Positions 46,491 to 55,484 of a stretch of 64,000 bases of DNA are shown in pieces. Made by a program: the position numbers and the translations under genes. This DNA comes from Georgenia wutianyii (lineage in GTDB: Bacteria > Actinomycetota > Actinomycetes > Actinomycetales > Actinomycetaceae): the NCBI RefSeq assembly GCF_006349365.1, contig NZ_CP040899.1, positions 1,116,001-1,180,000 of the forward strand, written 5' to 3'. The notes under the pieces were generated by a model. That model searched no databases and was not told the origin of the DNA. It worked only from the letters and a program-made list of their open reading frames with translations. Numbering within the stretch: position 1 is the stretch's first letter; every line of letters starts with the position of its first letter.

Positions 46491-48008
46491 ATGAGTGCCA
46501 CCGCCAGCGCACCCCGCACGTACGCCGTGCGCACCATGGGTTGCCAGATGAACGTCCACGACTCCGAGCGCCTCGCCGGGATGCTGGAGGACGCCGGCTA
46601 CGTGCCGGCCGACCCCGCCTCCGACCCGCTCGTCACCGGCGCGGACGTCGTCGTCATCAACACGTGCTCGGTGCGCGAGAACGCCGCGACCAGGCTCTTC
46701 GGGAACCTCGGCCAGCTCGCCGCCGTCAAGCGCGGGCGGCCGGGCATGCAGATCGCCGTCGGCGGGTGCCTCGCCCAGCAGATGCGCGACGGCATCGTCG
46801 ACAAGGCCCCGTGGGTCGACGTCGTGTTCGGCACCCACAACCTCGACGTCCTGCCGACCCTCCTCGAGCGCGCCCGGCACAACGCCGAGGCGCAGGTGGA
46901 GATCGAGGAGTCGCTCAAGGTCTTCCCCTCGACGCTGCCCACCAAGCGCGAGTCCGCCTACGCGGGCTGGGTGTCGATCTCCGTCGGCTGCAACAACACG
47001 TGCACCTTCTGCATCGTGCCCCACCTGCGCGGCAAGGAGCGCGACCGGCGCCCCGGTGACGTCCTCGCCGAGGTCGAGGCGGTCGTCGCCCAGGGCGCGA
47101 TCGAGGTCACGCTGCTCGGGCAGAACGTCAACTCCTACGGCGTGAGCTTCGGTGACCGCGGCGCGTTCGCCAAGCTGCTGCGCGCCTGCGGGCAGGTCGA
47201 GGGCCTCGAGCGCGTGCGGTTCACCTCCCCGCACCCCGCTGCCTTCACCGACGACGTCATCGAGGCGATGGCCCAGACGCCGACGGTCATGCCCCAGCTG
47301 CACATGCCGCTGCAGTCCGGCTCGGACCGCATCCTGCGGGCGATGCGCCGCTCCTACCGCTCGGCCAAGTTCCTCGGCATCCTCGACCGCGTGCGCGCCG
47401 CCGTCCCCAATGCCGCGATCAGCACCGACATCATCGTCGGCTTCCCGGGGGAGACGGAGGAGGACTTCGCCCAGACCCTCGAGGTCGTCGAGGCCTCCCG
47501 GTTCGCCAGCGCCTTCACCTTCCAGTACTCCCCGCGCCCCGGTACCCCGGCCGCCGACCTCCCCGACCAGGTCCCGCCGGACGTCGTCGCCGACCGCTAC
47601 CAGCGGCTCGTCGCCCTCCAGGAGCGGATCGGGACCCTGGAGAACGAGCGCCAGGTCGGGCGCACCGTCGAGGTGCTCGTCGCCGACGGCGAGGGCCGCA
47701 AGGACGGCGCGACGGCGAGGATCAGCGGCCGCGCCGCCGACAACAGGCTCGTCCACGTCGCACTGCCCCCGGGCACCACCGAGCTGCCACGCCCCGGGGA
47801 CATGGTCACCGCGACGGTGACCCACGGCGCCCCGCACCACCTCGTCGCCGACTCCCCGGCGCTCGGCGGCACCTACGCCCTGCGCCGCACGCGCGCCGGG
47901 GACGCCTGGGAGCGCGCCCGCCGCGGCGACCACGACCACGGCGGCGGGGCGGCGCCCGCGCCCGGTGGCGCCGTCACCCTCGGCATGCCCTCGCTGCGCA
48001 CCCGCTGA
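46491..48008 (+). CDS. miaB: tRNA-2-methylthio-N6-isopentenyladenosine synthase MiaB
   Basis: 505 aa. It adds the methylthio group to i6A37 of tRNAs. The N-terminal MTTase domain has three cluster cysteines (MGCQMN, NTCSVRE, GGCLAQQ). The radical-SAM motif CNNTCTFC follows, and a TRAM domain lies near residues 380-450. The last 50 residues are a Gly/Ala/His-rich extension not needed by the family. miaA, which makes its substrate, follows after 60 nt. Confidence 0.96.
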   Translation: MSATASAPRTYAVRTMGCQMNVHDSERLAGMLEDAGYVPADPASDPLVTGADVVVINTCSVRENAATRLFGNLGQLAAVKRGRPGMQIAVGGCLAQQMRDGIVDKAPWVDVVFGTHNLDVLPTLLERARHNAEAQVEIEESLKVFPSTLPTKRESAYAGWVSISVGCNNTCTFCIVPHLRGKERDRRPGDVLAEVEAVVAQGAIEVTLLGQNVNSYGVSFGDRGAFAKLLRACGQVEGLERVRFTSPHPAAFTDDVIEAMAQTPTVMPQLHMPLQSGSDRILRAMRRSYRSAKFLGILDRVRAAVPNAAISTDIIVGFPGETEEDFAQTLEVVEASRFASAFTFQYSPRPGTPAADLPDQVPPDVVADRYQRLVALQERIGTLENERQVGRTVEVLVADGEGRKDGATARISGRAADNRLVHVALPPGTTELPRPGDMVTATVTHGAPHHLVADSPALGGTYALRRTRAGDAWERARRGDHDHGGGAAPAPGGAVTLGMPSLRTR

Positions 48009-48030
48009 CCGCGGGCGTGGGGACCCGCGG
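48009..48030 (+). terminator. miaB terminator hairpin
   Basis: CCGCGGG (48009-48015) pairs with CCCGCGG (48024-48030) around an 8-nt loop directly after the miaB stop. Confidence 0.6.
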
Positions 48031-48055
48031 CTGGGGCCGGGGGACCGGGGCGACG

Positions 48056-48061
48056 TAGGCT
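48056..48061 (+). promoter_or_regulatory. -10 box for leaderless miaA
   Basis: TAGGCT ends 7 nt before GTG 48069. Confidence 0.55.
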
Positions 48062-48068
48062 GACGGCC

Positions 48069-48992
48069 GTGCCCCACCCCGTCCTCGCCGTCGTCGGGCC
48101 CACCGCGACGGGCAAGTCGGACCTCGCGCTCGACGTCGTCGACCTCCTCGGCGGCCCCGACGCCGCCGAGGTCGTCAACGCCGACGCGATGCAGCTCTAC
48201 CGCGGCATGGACGTCGGCACCGCCAAACTGCCGCCGGACCAGCGGCGCGGGGTGGCACACCACCAGCTCGACGTCCTGGACGTCACCCAGGAGGCGAACG
48301 TCGCCGCCTACCAGCGTGAGGCGCGCGCGGACGTCGCCGCCGTCCACGGCCGTGGCCGGCGCGCGGTCCTCGTCGGCGGCTCGGGGCTCTACGTGCGCGC
48401 CGCGCTGGACGAGCTCGACTTCCCCGGCACCGACCCGCAGGTCCGGGCCCGGCTGGAGGAGCGCGTCGAGCGTGAGGGGCCCGGCATCCTCCACGCCGAG
48501 CTCGCGGCCCGCGACCCGCAGGCGGCCGCGCGGATCCTGCCGGCCAACGCGCGCCGCGTCGTGCGGGCGCTGGAGGTCATCGAGCTCACCGGCCGCCCGT
48601 ACTCGGCCTCGATGCCCGAGCACCGCTACCACCTGCCCGCCGTCCAGGTGGCGATCGCCGTCCCGCGCGAGGAGCTCGACCGCCGCATCGCGGCGCGCGC
48701 CCGTGCCATGCTCGACGGCGGCCTCCTCGAGGAGACCCGCGACCTCCTGGCCGCGGGGCTGGCCCAGGGACGCACGGCCTCACGGGCCGTGGGCTACTCC
48801 CAGGCGGTGGCCGTCCTCGAGGGGCGGCTCGACGTCGACGAGGCGCACGAGGCCATCACCATCGCCACCCGCCAGCTCGCCCGGCGCCAGGAGAAGTGGT
48901 TCCGCCGCGACCCGCGCGTCCGGTGGCTGGAGCCCGGGCCGGACCTCGCGGCACGCGCGGCGCAGGCCTTCGTGGACGGGGCCGCGACCTGA
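48069..48992 (+). CDS. miaA: tRNA dimethylallyltransferase MiaA
   Basis: 307 aa. It transfers a dimethylallyl group from DMAPP to A37 of UNN-reading tRNAs, linking the isoprenoid genes of this window to tRNA modification. The P-loop GPTATGKSDLALD is at residues 9-21. NADAMQLYRGMDVGTAK, VGGSGLYVRAALD and the C-terminal RQLARRQEKWFRRDPRVRWL are family hallmarks. dapF begins 26 nt downstream with its own -10. Confidence 0.96.
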   Translation: MPHPVLAVVGPTATGKSDLALDVVDLLGGPDAAEVVNADAMQLYRGMDVGTAKLPPDQRRGVAHHQLDVLDVTQEANVAAYQREARADVAAVHGRGRRAVLVGGSGLYVRAALDELDFPGTDPQVRARLEERVEREGPGILHAELAARDPQAAARILPANARRVVRALEVIELTGRPYSASMPEHRYHLPAVQVAIAVPREELDRRIAARARAMLDGGLLEETRDLLAAGLAQGRTASRAVGYSQAVAVLEGRLDVDEAHEAITIATRQLARRQEKWFRRDPRVRWLEPGPDLAARAAQAFVDGAAT

Positions 48993-49006
48993 CCGGTCGC
49001 CGGACG

Positions 49007-49012
49007 TAGGCT
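49007..49012 (+). promoter_or_regulatory. -10 box for leaderless dapF
   Basis: TAGGCT ends 6 nt before ATG 49019. Confidence 0.55.
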
Positions 49013-49018
49013 CTCGCC

Positions 49019-49924
49019 ATGCCTTCCCTCGCGGCCCTGTCCGGCCTGTCCCTCACCAAGGGGCACGCCACCGAGAACGACTTCCTCCTCCTCGCCGACC
49101 CCGACGGCGCTCGCGAGCTCGACGCCGCCGCGGTGGCCGCCCTGTGCGACCGCCGGGCCGGCATCGGGGCCGACGGCGTCGTGCGCGTCGTCCGCTCCCG
49201 TGCGTTCGCCGAGGCGGCCGAGGCCGCCGCGCACGGCGCGGAGTGGTTCATGGACTACCGCAACGCCGACGGCTCACCGGCCGAGATGTGCGGCAACGCC
49301 GCCCGGCTCGTCATCGCCTTCCTCGAGGACGAGGGCCTGCTGTCGCTCGCCGACGGCGAGCCCGTCCTCCTCGGCACCCGCGGCGGGGTGCGCTCGGTGT
49401 GGCGCAGCGGCGGGCTCTACACCGTCGACATGGGCCCGTGGGGGCTGCCCGGCGGTGCGGAGGCCGTCCGGCGGGGCTTCGACGTCGCCGTCCAGGCCAC
49501 CGGGCTCGAGGGCACCCGCGCCGGACTGCGCGTCACCATGCCCAACCCGCACACCGTCGTCGCGCTGCCGGACGTCGCCGAGCTCGACGGCGCCGACCTC
49601 GGCCCGCTCGTCGCCGTCGACCCGCTGCCCCCGGAGGGGACCAACGTCGAGCTCGTCGTCCCCCTCGGGGAGACGACCCTCGACGGGGAGACGGCCGGCA
49701 CGGTGCGCATGCGCGTGCAGGAGCGGGGGGCGGGGGAGACCCGCTCGTGCGGGACGGGCGCGTGCGCCGTCGCCGTCGCGCTCCACGCGTGGGGCGGGCA
49801 GGAGGCTCCCCGGCTGTGGCGGGTGCAGGTGCCCGGTGGGGAGCTGCTCGTGCGTCTGACCGACGACGGCCGCGCCCTGCTCACCGGTCCCGCGACGCTG
49901 GTCGCGCGCCTCACCCTCCGCTAG
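49019..49924 (+). CDS. dapF: Diaminopimelate epimerase
   Basis: 301 aa. It converts LL- to meso-diaminopimelate for lysine and peptidoglycan. The two catalytic cysteines lie in EMCGNAARL and RSCGTGACAVAV. The N-terminal region KGHATENDFLLL is typical of actinobacteria. The miaB-miaA-dapF-hflX order is conserved in the phylum. Here a minus-strand insertion of about 1 kb (a possible remnant plus a methyltransferase gene) separates dapF from hflX. The TAG stop shares CTAG with a minus-strand stop. Confidence 0.96.
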   Translation: MPSLAALSGLSLTKGHATENDFLLLADPDGARELDAAAVAALCDRRAGIGADGVVRVVRSRAFAEAAEAAAHGAEWFMDYRNADGSPAEMCGNAARLVIAFLEDEGLLSLADGEPVLLGTRGGVRSVWRSGGLYTVDMGPWGLPGGAEAVRRGFDVAVQATGLEGTRAGLRVTMPNPHTVVALPDVAELDGADLGPLVAVDPLPPEGTNVELVVPLGETTLDGETAGTVRMRVQERGAGETRSCGTGACAVAVALHAWGGQEAPRLWRVQVPGGELLVRLTDDGRALLTGPATLVARLTLR

Positions 49925-50124
49925 GGGTTTCCGGCGCCGTCCTCCCGGCCGGGGGCGATCGCCGCGCGCCTGACGTCGGTGTTGTCCTGGAGGAACCGGA
50001 GCAGGGCGGGCCCCAGCCCGAGCTCCTCGGCGTCCAGGCCCTCGCTCGCGTCGTGGACCGCCCGGACCACCGCGCCTACGCGGCCGACCTGCGCGCGGGT
50101 CGCCGCCGGTGCCTGCGTCGCCAC
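49921..50124 (-). CDS. Short unidentified reading frame, possible gene remnant
   Basis: 67 aa from GTG 50124, with strongly G/C third codon positions like real genes here. The peptide AQVGRVGAVVRAVHDASEGLDAE continues into a helical acidic stretch. No family is recognised and no ribosome-binding site is convincing. Just upstream, in another frame, a second coding-like stretch (50156 to about 50237) ends ...RTVQRYMRVLRARGADLPE plus four residues and a stop. Together they look like pieces of a decayed gene between dapF and the methyltransferase. The stretch 49925-50240 holds nothing else I can identify. Confidence 0.35.
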   Translation of the reverse strand: MATQAPAATRAQVGRVGAVVRAVHDASEGLDAEELGLGPALLRFLQDNTDVRRAAIAPGREDGAGNP

Positions 50125-50240
50125 CGGGGACGAACCCGGTCACGACGCCTGCTCGTCACGCCGAGAGCAGCTCGGGGAGGTCGGCCCCCCGCGCCCGCAG
50201 GACGCGCATGTAGCGCTGGACCGTTCGGCGCCCGGCCGGG

Positions 50241-50870
50241 CTAGCGATCCGCGCCCGGCGCCGCTGCGGGCGAGTGCACGTCGAGCACCCGGAAGCCCTT
50301 CGAGCTCGACAGGCGCTCGGTCGGCAGCGCCAGCTCGGTCTCGATCCACCGGTGCAGGGAGTCGGCGCCGAGGTTCTTCCCGACGACGAGGTAGGCCCGG
50401 CCCTCGGGCGCGAGCCGGCCCAGCCACGTGCGCAGCAGCTCGTGCAGCGCCGGCTTGCCGATGCGGATCGGCGGGTTGGACCACAGCTCGGTGATCCCGT
50501 CGGGCAGCAGGTCCGCCGCCTCCTCGGGCGTGGCGACGACGACGTTGCGCAGGCCCAGGGCCGCGGCGTTGCGTGCCGTGAGGTCGCGTGCCCGCTCGTT
50601 GACGTCGACGGCGACCACCCGCGCGGCGGGGGAGGCCGCCGCCAGGGCGAGGGTCACCGGACCCCACCCGCAGCCGAGGTCGACGAGCGTGCCCGACGGC
50701 GCCGGGTCCGGCGCGGCCTCGAGCAGCACCCGGGTGCCGAGGTCGAGGCGGTCGCCGGAGAACACCCCGGCGGCCGTGGTCACCTGGACGCGCCTGCCGC
50801 GGAGCTCCACGGTCATCGTGCGGGTCTCCCCGGAGGAGGCCGGCTGGGCGGAGAAGTAGTGCTCGCTCAC
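50241..50870 (-). CDS. RsmC/RlmG-like class I SAM-dependent methyltransferase
   Basis: 209 aa, a single MTS (methyltransferase small) domain. Motif I is VDLGCGWGPVTLALA. The catalytic NPP-x motif appears as SNPPIRIGK, typical of enzymes that methylate guanine or adenine exocyclic amines in rRNA. The end SSSKGFRVLDVHSP is also RsmC-like. GTG 50870 is 6 nt after TAGGTT, so it is probably leaderless. It is divergent from hflX. The exact target nucleotide is not predictable. Confidence 0.87.
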   Translation of the reverse strand: MSEHYFSAQPASSGETRTMTVELRGRRVQVTTAAGVFSGDRLDLGTRVLLEAAPDPAPSGTLVDLGCGWGPVTLALAAASPAARVVAVDVNERARDLTARNAAALGLRNVVVATPEEAADLLPDGITELWSNPPIRIGKPALHELLRTWLGRLAPEGRAYLVVGKNLGADSLHRWIETELALPTERLSSSKGFRVLDVHSPAAAPGADR

Positions 50871-50876
50871 CCCAGA

Positions 50877-50882
50877 AACCTA
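50877..50882 (-). promoter_or_regulatory. -10 box for the leaderless methyltransferase gene
   Basis: TAGGTT on the minus strand ends 6 nt before GTG 50870. Confidence 0.5.
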
Positions 50883-50928
50883 CCTCGCGGGGTGTGGATA
50901 TCTGTTCGCAGCCGGCGCGCCTCCGTGG

Positions 50929-50934
50929 GACCCT
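50929..50934 (+). promoter_or_regulatory. -10 box for leaderless hflX
   Basis: GACCCT ends 7 nt before GTG 50942. This favours that codon over GTG 50894 and ATG 50963. Confidence 0.4.
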
Positions 50935-50941
50935 TGGGGGA

Positions 50942-52447
50942 GTGGACGACGACTGGGAGAACATGGCAGAGCACGACGAGACCTCCGCACCGACCGACCC
51001 TGCGCACGACGTCGTGGCACGGGTGCTCGCACGGGCCGGCACGGCCGTGCAGGAGGACGCCGCGGACGGTCACGAGCTCGACGGCGAGCAGCTCGACCGC
51101 GAGGAGCGCTCGGCGCTGCGTCGCGTGGGCGGGCTGTCGACCGAGCTCGAGGACGTCACCGAGGTCGAGTACCGGCAGCTGCGCCTGGAGCGGGTCGTGC
51201 TCATCGGTGTGTGGTCCGGGCCGGACTCCGAGCTCGCCGAGGTCTCCCTGGCGGAGCTGGCGGCGCTCGCCGAGACGGCCGGCTCGGTCGTGCTCGACGC
51301 CGTGCTCCAGCGCCGCGCCTCGCCCGACCCGGCGACGTACTTCGGCTCGGGCAAGGCCGCCGAGCTCGCCGAGCTCGTCGCCGAGCTCGGCGCGGACACC
51401 GTCGTCGCGGACTCCGAGCTCAGCCCTTCCCAGCGGCGCGCCCTCGAGGACGTCGTCAAGGTCAAGGTCATCGACCGCACGGCCCTCATCCTCGACATCT
51501 TCGCCCAGCACGCGAAGTCCCGGGAGGGCAAGGCGCAGGTCGAGCTCGCCCAGCTCGAGTACCTGCTGCCGCGCCTGCGCGGCTGGGGTGAGTCGATGTC
51601 CCGGCAGGCAGGTGGCCGGGTCGCCGGCGGCGCGGGGATCGGCTCGCGCGGCCCCGGTGAGACGAAGATCGAGCTCGACCGGCGGCGGATCCGCACCCGC
51701 ATGGCGCGGCTGCGTCGCCAGATCGCCCAGATGGCGCCCTCCCGGGAGACCAAGCGCGCCTCGCGTCACCGCGCCCACATCCCGTCGGTCGCGATCGCCG
51801 GCTACACGAACGCCGGCAAGTCCTCCCTGCTCAACCGGCTCACCGGCGCCGGCGTGCTCGTCGAGAACGCCCTGTTCGCCACCCTGGACCCCACGGTCCG
51901 CCGCGCCGAGACGCCCGACGGCCGGGTCTACACCCTGGCCGACACGGTCGGTTTCGTCCGCTCGCTGCCCCACCAGCTCGTCGAGGCGTTCCGCTCGACC
52001 CTCGAGGAGGTCGCCGAGGCGGACCTCGTCCTCCACGTCGTCGACGCCGCCCATCCCGACCCCGAGGGCCAGGTCAAGGCCGTGCGCGACGTCCTCGCCG
52101 ACATCGAGGGCGTCGAGGAGATCCCCGAGGTCATCGTCCTCAACAAGGCCGACCTCGCCGACCCGGGCACGATCGCCGGGCTGCGCACCCGCTACCCCGG
52201 GGCCGTCGCGGTCTCGGCGCGCACCGGCGCGGGGATCGAGGAGCTGCGCGAGCGCATCGCCGAGCTGCTGCCGCGCCCGTCGGTCCGGGTCGAGGTGCTC
52301 GTGCCGTACTCGCGCGGCGACCTCGTCTCCCGGGCGCACAACAGCGGTGAGGTCATCGCCGAGGAGCACACGGGCACCGGCACCCGGCTCACCGCACTCG
52401 TCGACGAGGCGCTCGCGGCAGAGCTGGTCGCCGCCCACTCGGCGTGA
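50942..52447 (+). CDS. hflX: Ribosome-associated GTPase HflX
   Basis: 501 aa. It splits stalled or heat-damaged 70S ribosomes. The N-terminal HflX domain (ATYFGSGKAAELAELV, QLEYLLPRLRGWGESMSRQAGG) precedes a helical linker. The G domain follows: AGYTNAGKSSLLN, DTVGFVRSLP, NKADL. An acidic N-terminal extension of about 70 residues is usual in actinobacteria. The stop overlaps dinG in a GTGA junction. Confidence 0.94.
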   Translation: MDDDWENMAEHDETSAPTDPAHDVVARVLARAGTAVQEDAADGHELDGEQLDREERSALRRVGGLSTELEDVTEVEYRQLRLERVVLIGVWSGPDSELAEVSLAELAALAETAGSVVLDAVLQRRASPDPATYFGSGKAAELAELVAELGADTVVADSELSPSQRRALEDVVKVKVIDRTALILDIFAQHAKSREGKAQVELAQLEYLLPRLRGWGESMSRQAGGRVAGGAGIGSRGPGETKIELDRRRIRTRMARLRRQIAQMAPSRETKRASRHRAHIPSVAIAGYTNAGKSSLLNRLTGAGVLVENALFATLDPTVRRAETPDGRVYTLADTVGFVRSLPHQLVEAFRSTLEEVAEADLVLHVVDAAHPDPEGQVKAVRDVLADIEGVEEIPEVIVLNKADLADPGTIAGLRTRYPGAVAVSARTGAGIEELRERIAELLPRPSVRVEVLVPYSRGDLVSRAHNSGEVIAEEHTGTGTRLTALVDEALAAELVAAHSA

Positions 52448-54510
52448 GCACGACCGCGGAGCTGCTGCACGCCGCCGTCGAACGGCTCGGGGGCAAGGAA
52501 CGCGACGGGCAGCTGACGATGGCGCGCGAGGTCGCCCGGACCCTGCGCGAGCCCGGTGCGCTCCTCGTCCAGGCCGGCACCGGCACGGGCAAGTCCCTCG
52601 GCTACCTCGTGCCCGTCCTCGCCCACGCCGTCGAGCACAACGAGCGGGCCGTCATCTCGACCGCCACCCTCGCCCTGCAGCGCCAGGTGCTCACCCACGA
52701 CGTCCCGCTCGTCGCCGACGTCGTCGCCGCGTCCGGCCGGCCGCGCCCGAACGTCGCGCTGCTCAAGGGCTGGCACAACTACGTGTGCCGGCACAAGGTC
52801 GCGGGCGGCTACCCGGCGGACGACGAGCCGGGCCTGTTCGCCCTCGACGCCGCGACCGCCGACGCCGGCGGGGCGCCCGCCCGGGGGCCGCTCGCCGAGC
52901 AGGTGCTGCGGCTGCGCGAGTGGGCCGAGGAGACCGACTCGGGGGACCGTGACGACCTCGACTTCGCCGTCGGTGACCGCGCGTGGCGCCAGGTCTCGGT
53001 GACCAAGCTCGAGTGCCTCGGCGCGAGCTGTCCGATGCTCGAGGAGTGCTTCCCCGAGGCGGCGCGTCGCGCGGCGCACGAGGCCGACGTCGTCGTCACC
53101 AACCACGCGATGCTCGGCATCGCCGCCGCCGGGTCCTCCCGGGTGCTGCCCGAGCACGACGTGCTCGTCGTCGACGAGGCGCACGAGCTCGCCGAGCGGG
53201 TCACCGCGCAGTCGACCCTCGAGCTCTCCGCAGCCGTCGTCGACCGCACGGTGCGCCTGGCCCGCAAGCACGCCGGGGTGAGTGCCGAGTCGCTCGAGGC
53301 GGCGGGACGCGCGCTCGGCGCCTGGCTCGAGACCGCACCGGCGGGCCGGCTGCGCCGCGTGCCCGCCGAGCTCCTCGACGCCCTCACCCTCCTCGAGGCG
53401 GGCAGCCGCGAGGCGATGACCGCCCTGCGCGGTGACGGCGAGGCCGAGCCGGGCGGACGCCTCATGGCGCGCTCGGCCATGCTCGTCCTCCACGAGATCG
53501 CCGAGCGGCTCCTCGGCGACGGCGTCGCCCAGCGCCGCGAGGTGCTGTGGTGCGACCGTGGCCGCACCGGCTTCGAGTCCGCCCGGCTCCATCTCGCACC
53601 TCTCGACGTCGCCCGGCCGATCGCCACCGAGCTGCTCGCCGGCCGCGCAGCAGTCCTCACCTCCGCCACCCTCGCGCTCGGCGGCACCTTCGACCCCGTG
53701 GCCCGCACGCTGGGCGTCTCCCTCCTCGACCACCTCGACGACGGCGACGACGCCGAGCGGCCGGTCCGGCGCACGGCCCCGGAGGGCGAGGAGGACGAGC
53801 CCGCCGTCACGCCGACGAGCGCCGGCACGAGGTGGCGGGGCATCGACGTCGGCTCACCGTTCGACTACGCCCGCCAGGGCATCCTCTACGTCGCCGGGCA
53901 CCTGCCCGCGCCCGGCCGCGAGGGCCCGAGCGAGGAGGCGCAGCGCGAGCTCGTCGACCTCGTCCGCGCCTCCGGCGGAGGCGCGCTGGGCCTGTTCTCC
54001 TCCCGGCGCGCCGCGGAGGAGGCCGCCGACCTGCTGCGCGCCGAGCTCGACACCCCGGTCCTGTGCCAGGGGGAGGACCAGCTCGCCTCCCTCGTGCGGC
54101 GGTTCGCGCAGGACGAGGACGCCACGCTCGTCGGCACCCTGTCGCTGTGGCAGGGCGTGGACGTGCCCGGGCGCACCTGCCGGCTCGTCGTCATCGACCG
54201 CATCCCCTTCCCCCGCCCGGACGATCCCGTGCGCTCCGCGCGCTCGGAGGTCGTCGCGGCGTCCGGCGGCAACGGGTTCATGGCGGTCGCCGCCACCCAC
54301 GCCGCCCTGCTCCTCGCGCAGGGCGCCGGCCGGCTCATCCGCTCGACCGGGGACCGGGGCGTGGTCGCCGTCCTCGACCCGCGGCTCGCCACGGCCCGCT
54401 ACGGCTCCTTCCTGCGCCGCTCGATGCCACCGCTGTGGCCGACCACCGACGGTGAGGTCGCCCGCGGCGCGCTCCGCCGCCTGGGCGCGCAGCCCGCGAC
54501 CAGGACCTAG
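52444..54510 (+). CDS. dinG: DinG/XPD-family ATP-dependent DNA helicase
   Basis: 688 aa. It is a 5'-3' superfamily 2 helicase. Walker A is AGTGTGKS (residues 44-51) and the DEAH box is VVDEAHELAERV. Four cysteines in the insertion (NYVCRHK and LECLGASCPMLEECFPEA) match the 4Fe-4S site of DinG/XPD. The C-terminal motifs SLWQGVDVPG and QGAGRLIRS with RGVVAVLDPR are present. It is translationally coupled to hflX. The TAG stop is part of the downstream ldh -10 TAGGCT. No LexA box was seen before the operon. Confidence 0.93.
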   Translation: MSTTAELLHAAVERLGGKERDGQLTMAREVARTLREPGALLVQAGTGTGKSLGYLVPVLAHAVEHNERAVISTATLALQRQVLTHDVPLVADVVAASGRPRPNVALLKGWHNYVCRHKVAGGYPADDEPGLFALDAATADAGGAPARGPLAEQVLRLREWAEETDSGDRDDLDFAVGDRAWRQVSVTKLECLGASCPMLEECFPEAARRAAHEADVVVTNHAMLGIAAAGSSRVLPEHDVLVVDEAHELAERVTAQSTLELSAAVVDRTVRLARKHAGVSAESLEAAGRALGAWLETAPAGRLRRVPAELLDALTLLEAGSREAMTALRGDGEAEPGGRLMARSAMLVLHEIAERLLGDGVAQRREVLWCDRGRTGFESARLHLAPLDVARPIATELLAGRAAVLTSATLALGGTFDPVARTLGVSLLDHLDDGDDAERPVRRTAPEGEEDEPAVTPTSAGTRWRGIDVGSPFDYARQGILYVAGHLPAPGREGPSEEAQRELVDLVRASGGGALGLFSSRRAAEEAADLLRAELDTPVLCQGEDQLASLVRRFAQDEDATLVGTLSLWQGVDVPGRTCRLVVIDRIPFPRPDDPVRSARSEVVAASGGNGFMAVAATHAALLLAQGAGRLIRSTGDRGVVAVLDPRLATARYGSFLRRSMPPLWPTTDGEVARGALRRLGAQPATRT

Positions 54511-54513
54511 GCT
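54508..54513 (+). promoter_or_regulatory. -10 box of ldh
   Basis: TAGGCT overlaps the dinG stop codon. Transcription would start near 54520, leaving a short leader with GAAAGGGG before the start. Confidence 0.45.
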
Positions 54514-54536
54514 CGGGCAGGACGAAAGGGGTGGGC

Positions 54537-55484
54537 ATGGTCAGAGGTAGCACCGTGGCGATCGTCGGAGCCGGGACGGTGGGGGCGACCCTCGCCTACG
54601 CCCTGCTCATGCGGGGCGCCGCGCAGCGCGTGGTCCTCTACGACGTCAACCGGGCCAAGGTCGAGGCGGAGGCGCTCGACCTGGCCCACGGCATCCAGTT
54701 CGTCCCACCCGCGCAGGTCGTCGGCTCGGACGACATCGAGGTGTGCCGGGACGCCGACGTCGTGGTCGTCACCGCGGGTGCCAAGCAGCAGCCGGGGCAG
54801 ACGCGCCTCGACCTCGCCGCGAGCACCGTCTCCCTCATGCGCACCCTCGTCCCGGGCCTCACCGCCGTCGCCCCGGACGCCGTCTACCTCATGGTGACCA
54901 ACCCCGTCGACATCGTCACGCAGGCGGCCCTGACGATCTCCGGGCTGCCGCGCGAGCAGCTCTTCGGGTCCGGCACCGTCCTGGACACCTCGCGCCTGCG
55001 CCACCGGATCGCCCAGGAGACGGGCATCGCGGCGAAGAACGTCCACGCCTACGTCGTCGGTGAGCACGGGGACTCCGAGCTCGTCCTGTGGAGCTCGGCG
55101 ATGATCGGGGCGGTCCCGCTGCTGGACTGGAGCACCACGCACGCGCCGCGGCTCGACGCGGACGCGCGGGCTGCCGTCGCGGAGGAGGTCGTCGCCGCGG
55201 CCTACCGGATCATCGCGGGCAAGGGTGCGACGAACTACGCCGTCGCGCTCGCTGCCGTCGAGATCATCCAGGCCGTGCTCCGCTCGGAGAACAGGGTGCT
55301 GCCCGTCTCCACGCTGCTCACCGACTACGTCGGGATCTCCGGGGTGTGCCTCTCGGTGCCCACCGTCGTGGGCGGCAGCGGTGCCGAGGAGCGCCTCGTG
55401 CTTCCGATGACGAGTGCCGAGCTCGCCGGCCTGCACGCCAGCGCCGAGCGGATCCGCTCGGTCGTGCGCGAGCTCGGCTTCTAG
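54537..55484 (+). CDS. ldh: L-lactate dehydrogenase
   Basis: 315 aa. It interconverts pyruvate and L-lactate with NADH. The Rossmann loop VGAGTVGAT is at residues 10-18. The substrate-loop motif GAKQQPGQTRLDL contains the Gln that marks lactate rather than malate dehydrogenases. The catalytic His is in GEHGDSE. ATG 54537 follows AAAGGGG; GTG 54531 is an alternative two codons earlier. The gene is convergent with a second, unrelated dehydrogenase, sharing the bases CTAG as overlapping stop codons. Confidence 0.94.
   Translation: MVRGSTVAIVGAGTVGATLAYALLMRGAAQRVVLYDVNRAKVEAEALDLAHGIQFVPPAQVVGSDDIEVCRDADVVVVTAGAKQQPGQTRLDLAASTVSLMRTLVPGLTAVAPDAVYLMVTNPVDIVTQAALTISGLPREQLFGSGTVLDTSRLRHRIAQETGIAAKNVHAYVVGEHGDSELVLWSSAMIGAVPLLDWSTTHAPRLDADARAAVAEEVVAAAYRIIAGKGATNYAVALAAVEIIQAVLRSENRVLPVSTLLTDYVGISGVCLSVPTVVGGSGAEERLVLPMTSAELAGLHASAERIRSVVRELGF

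Noticed and set aside
49274..50143. 289-codon minus-strand frame opposite dapF
   Set aside because: Shadow of dapF with Gly/Arg-rich composition; no domain.
51070..51753. Minus-strand frame opposite hflX
   Set aside because: Ser/Arg-rich antisense translation without a recognised motif.
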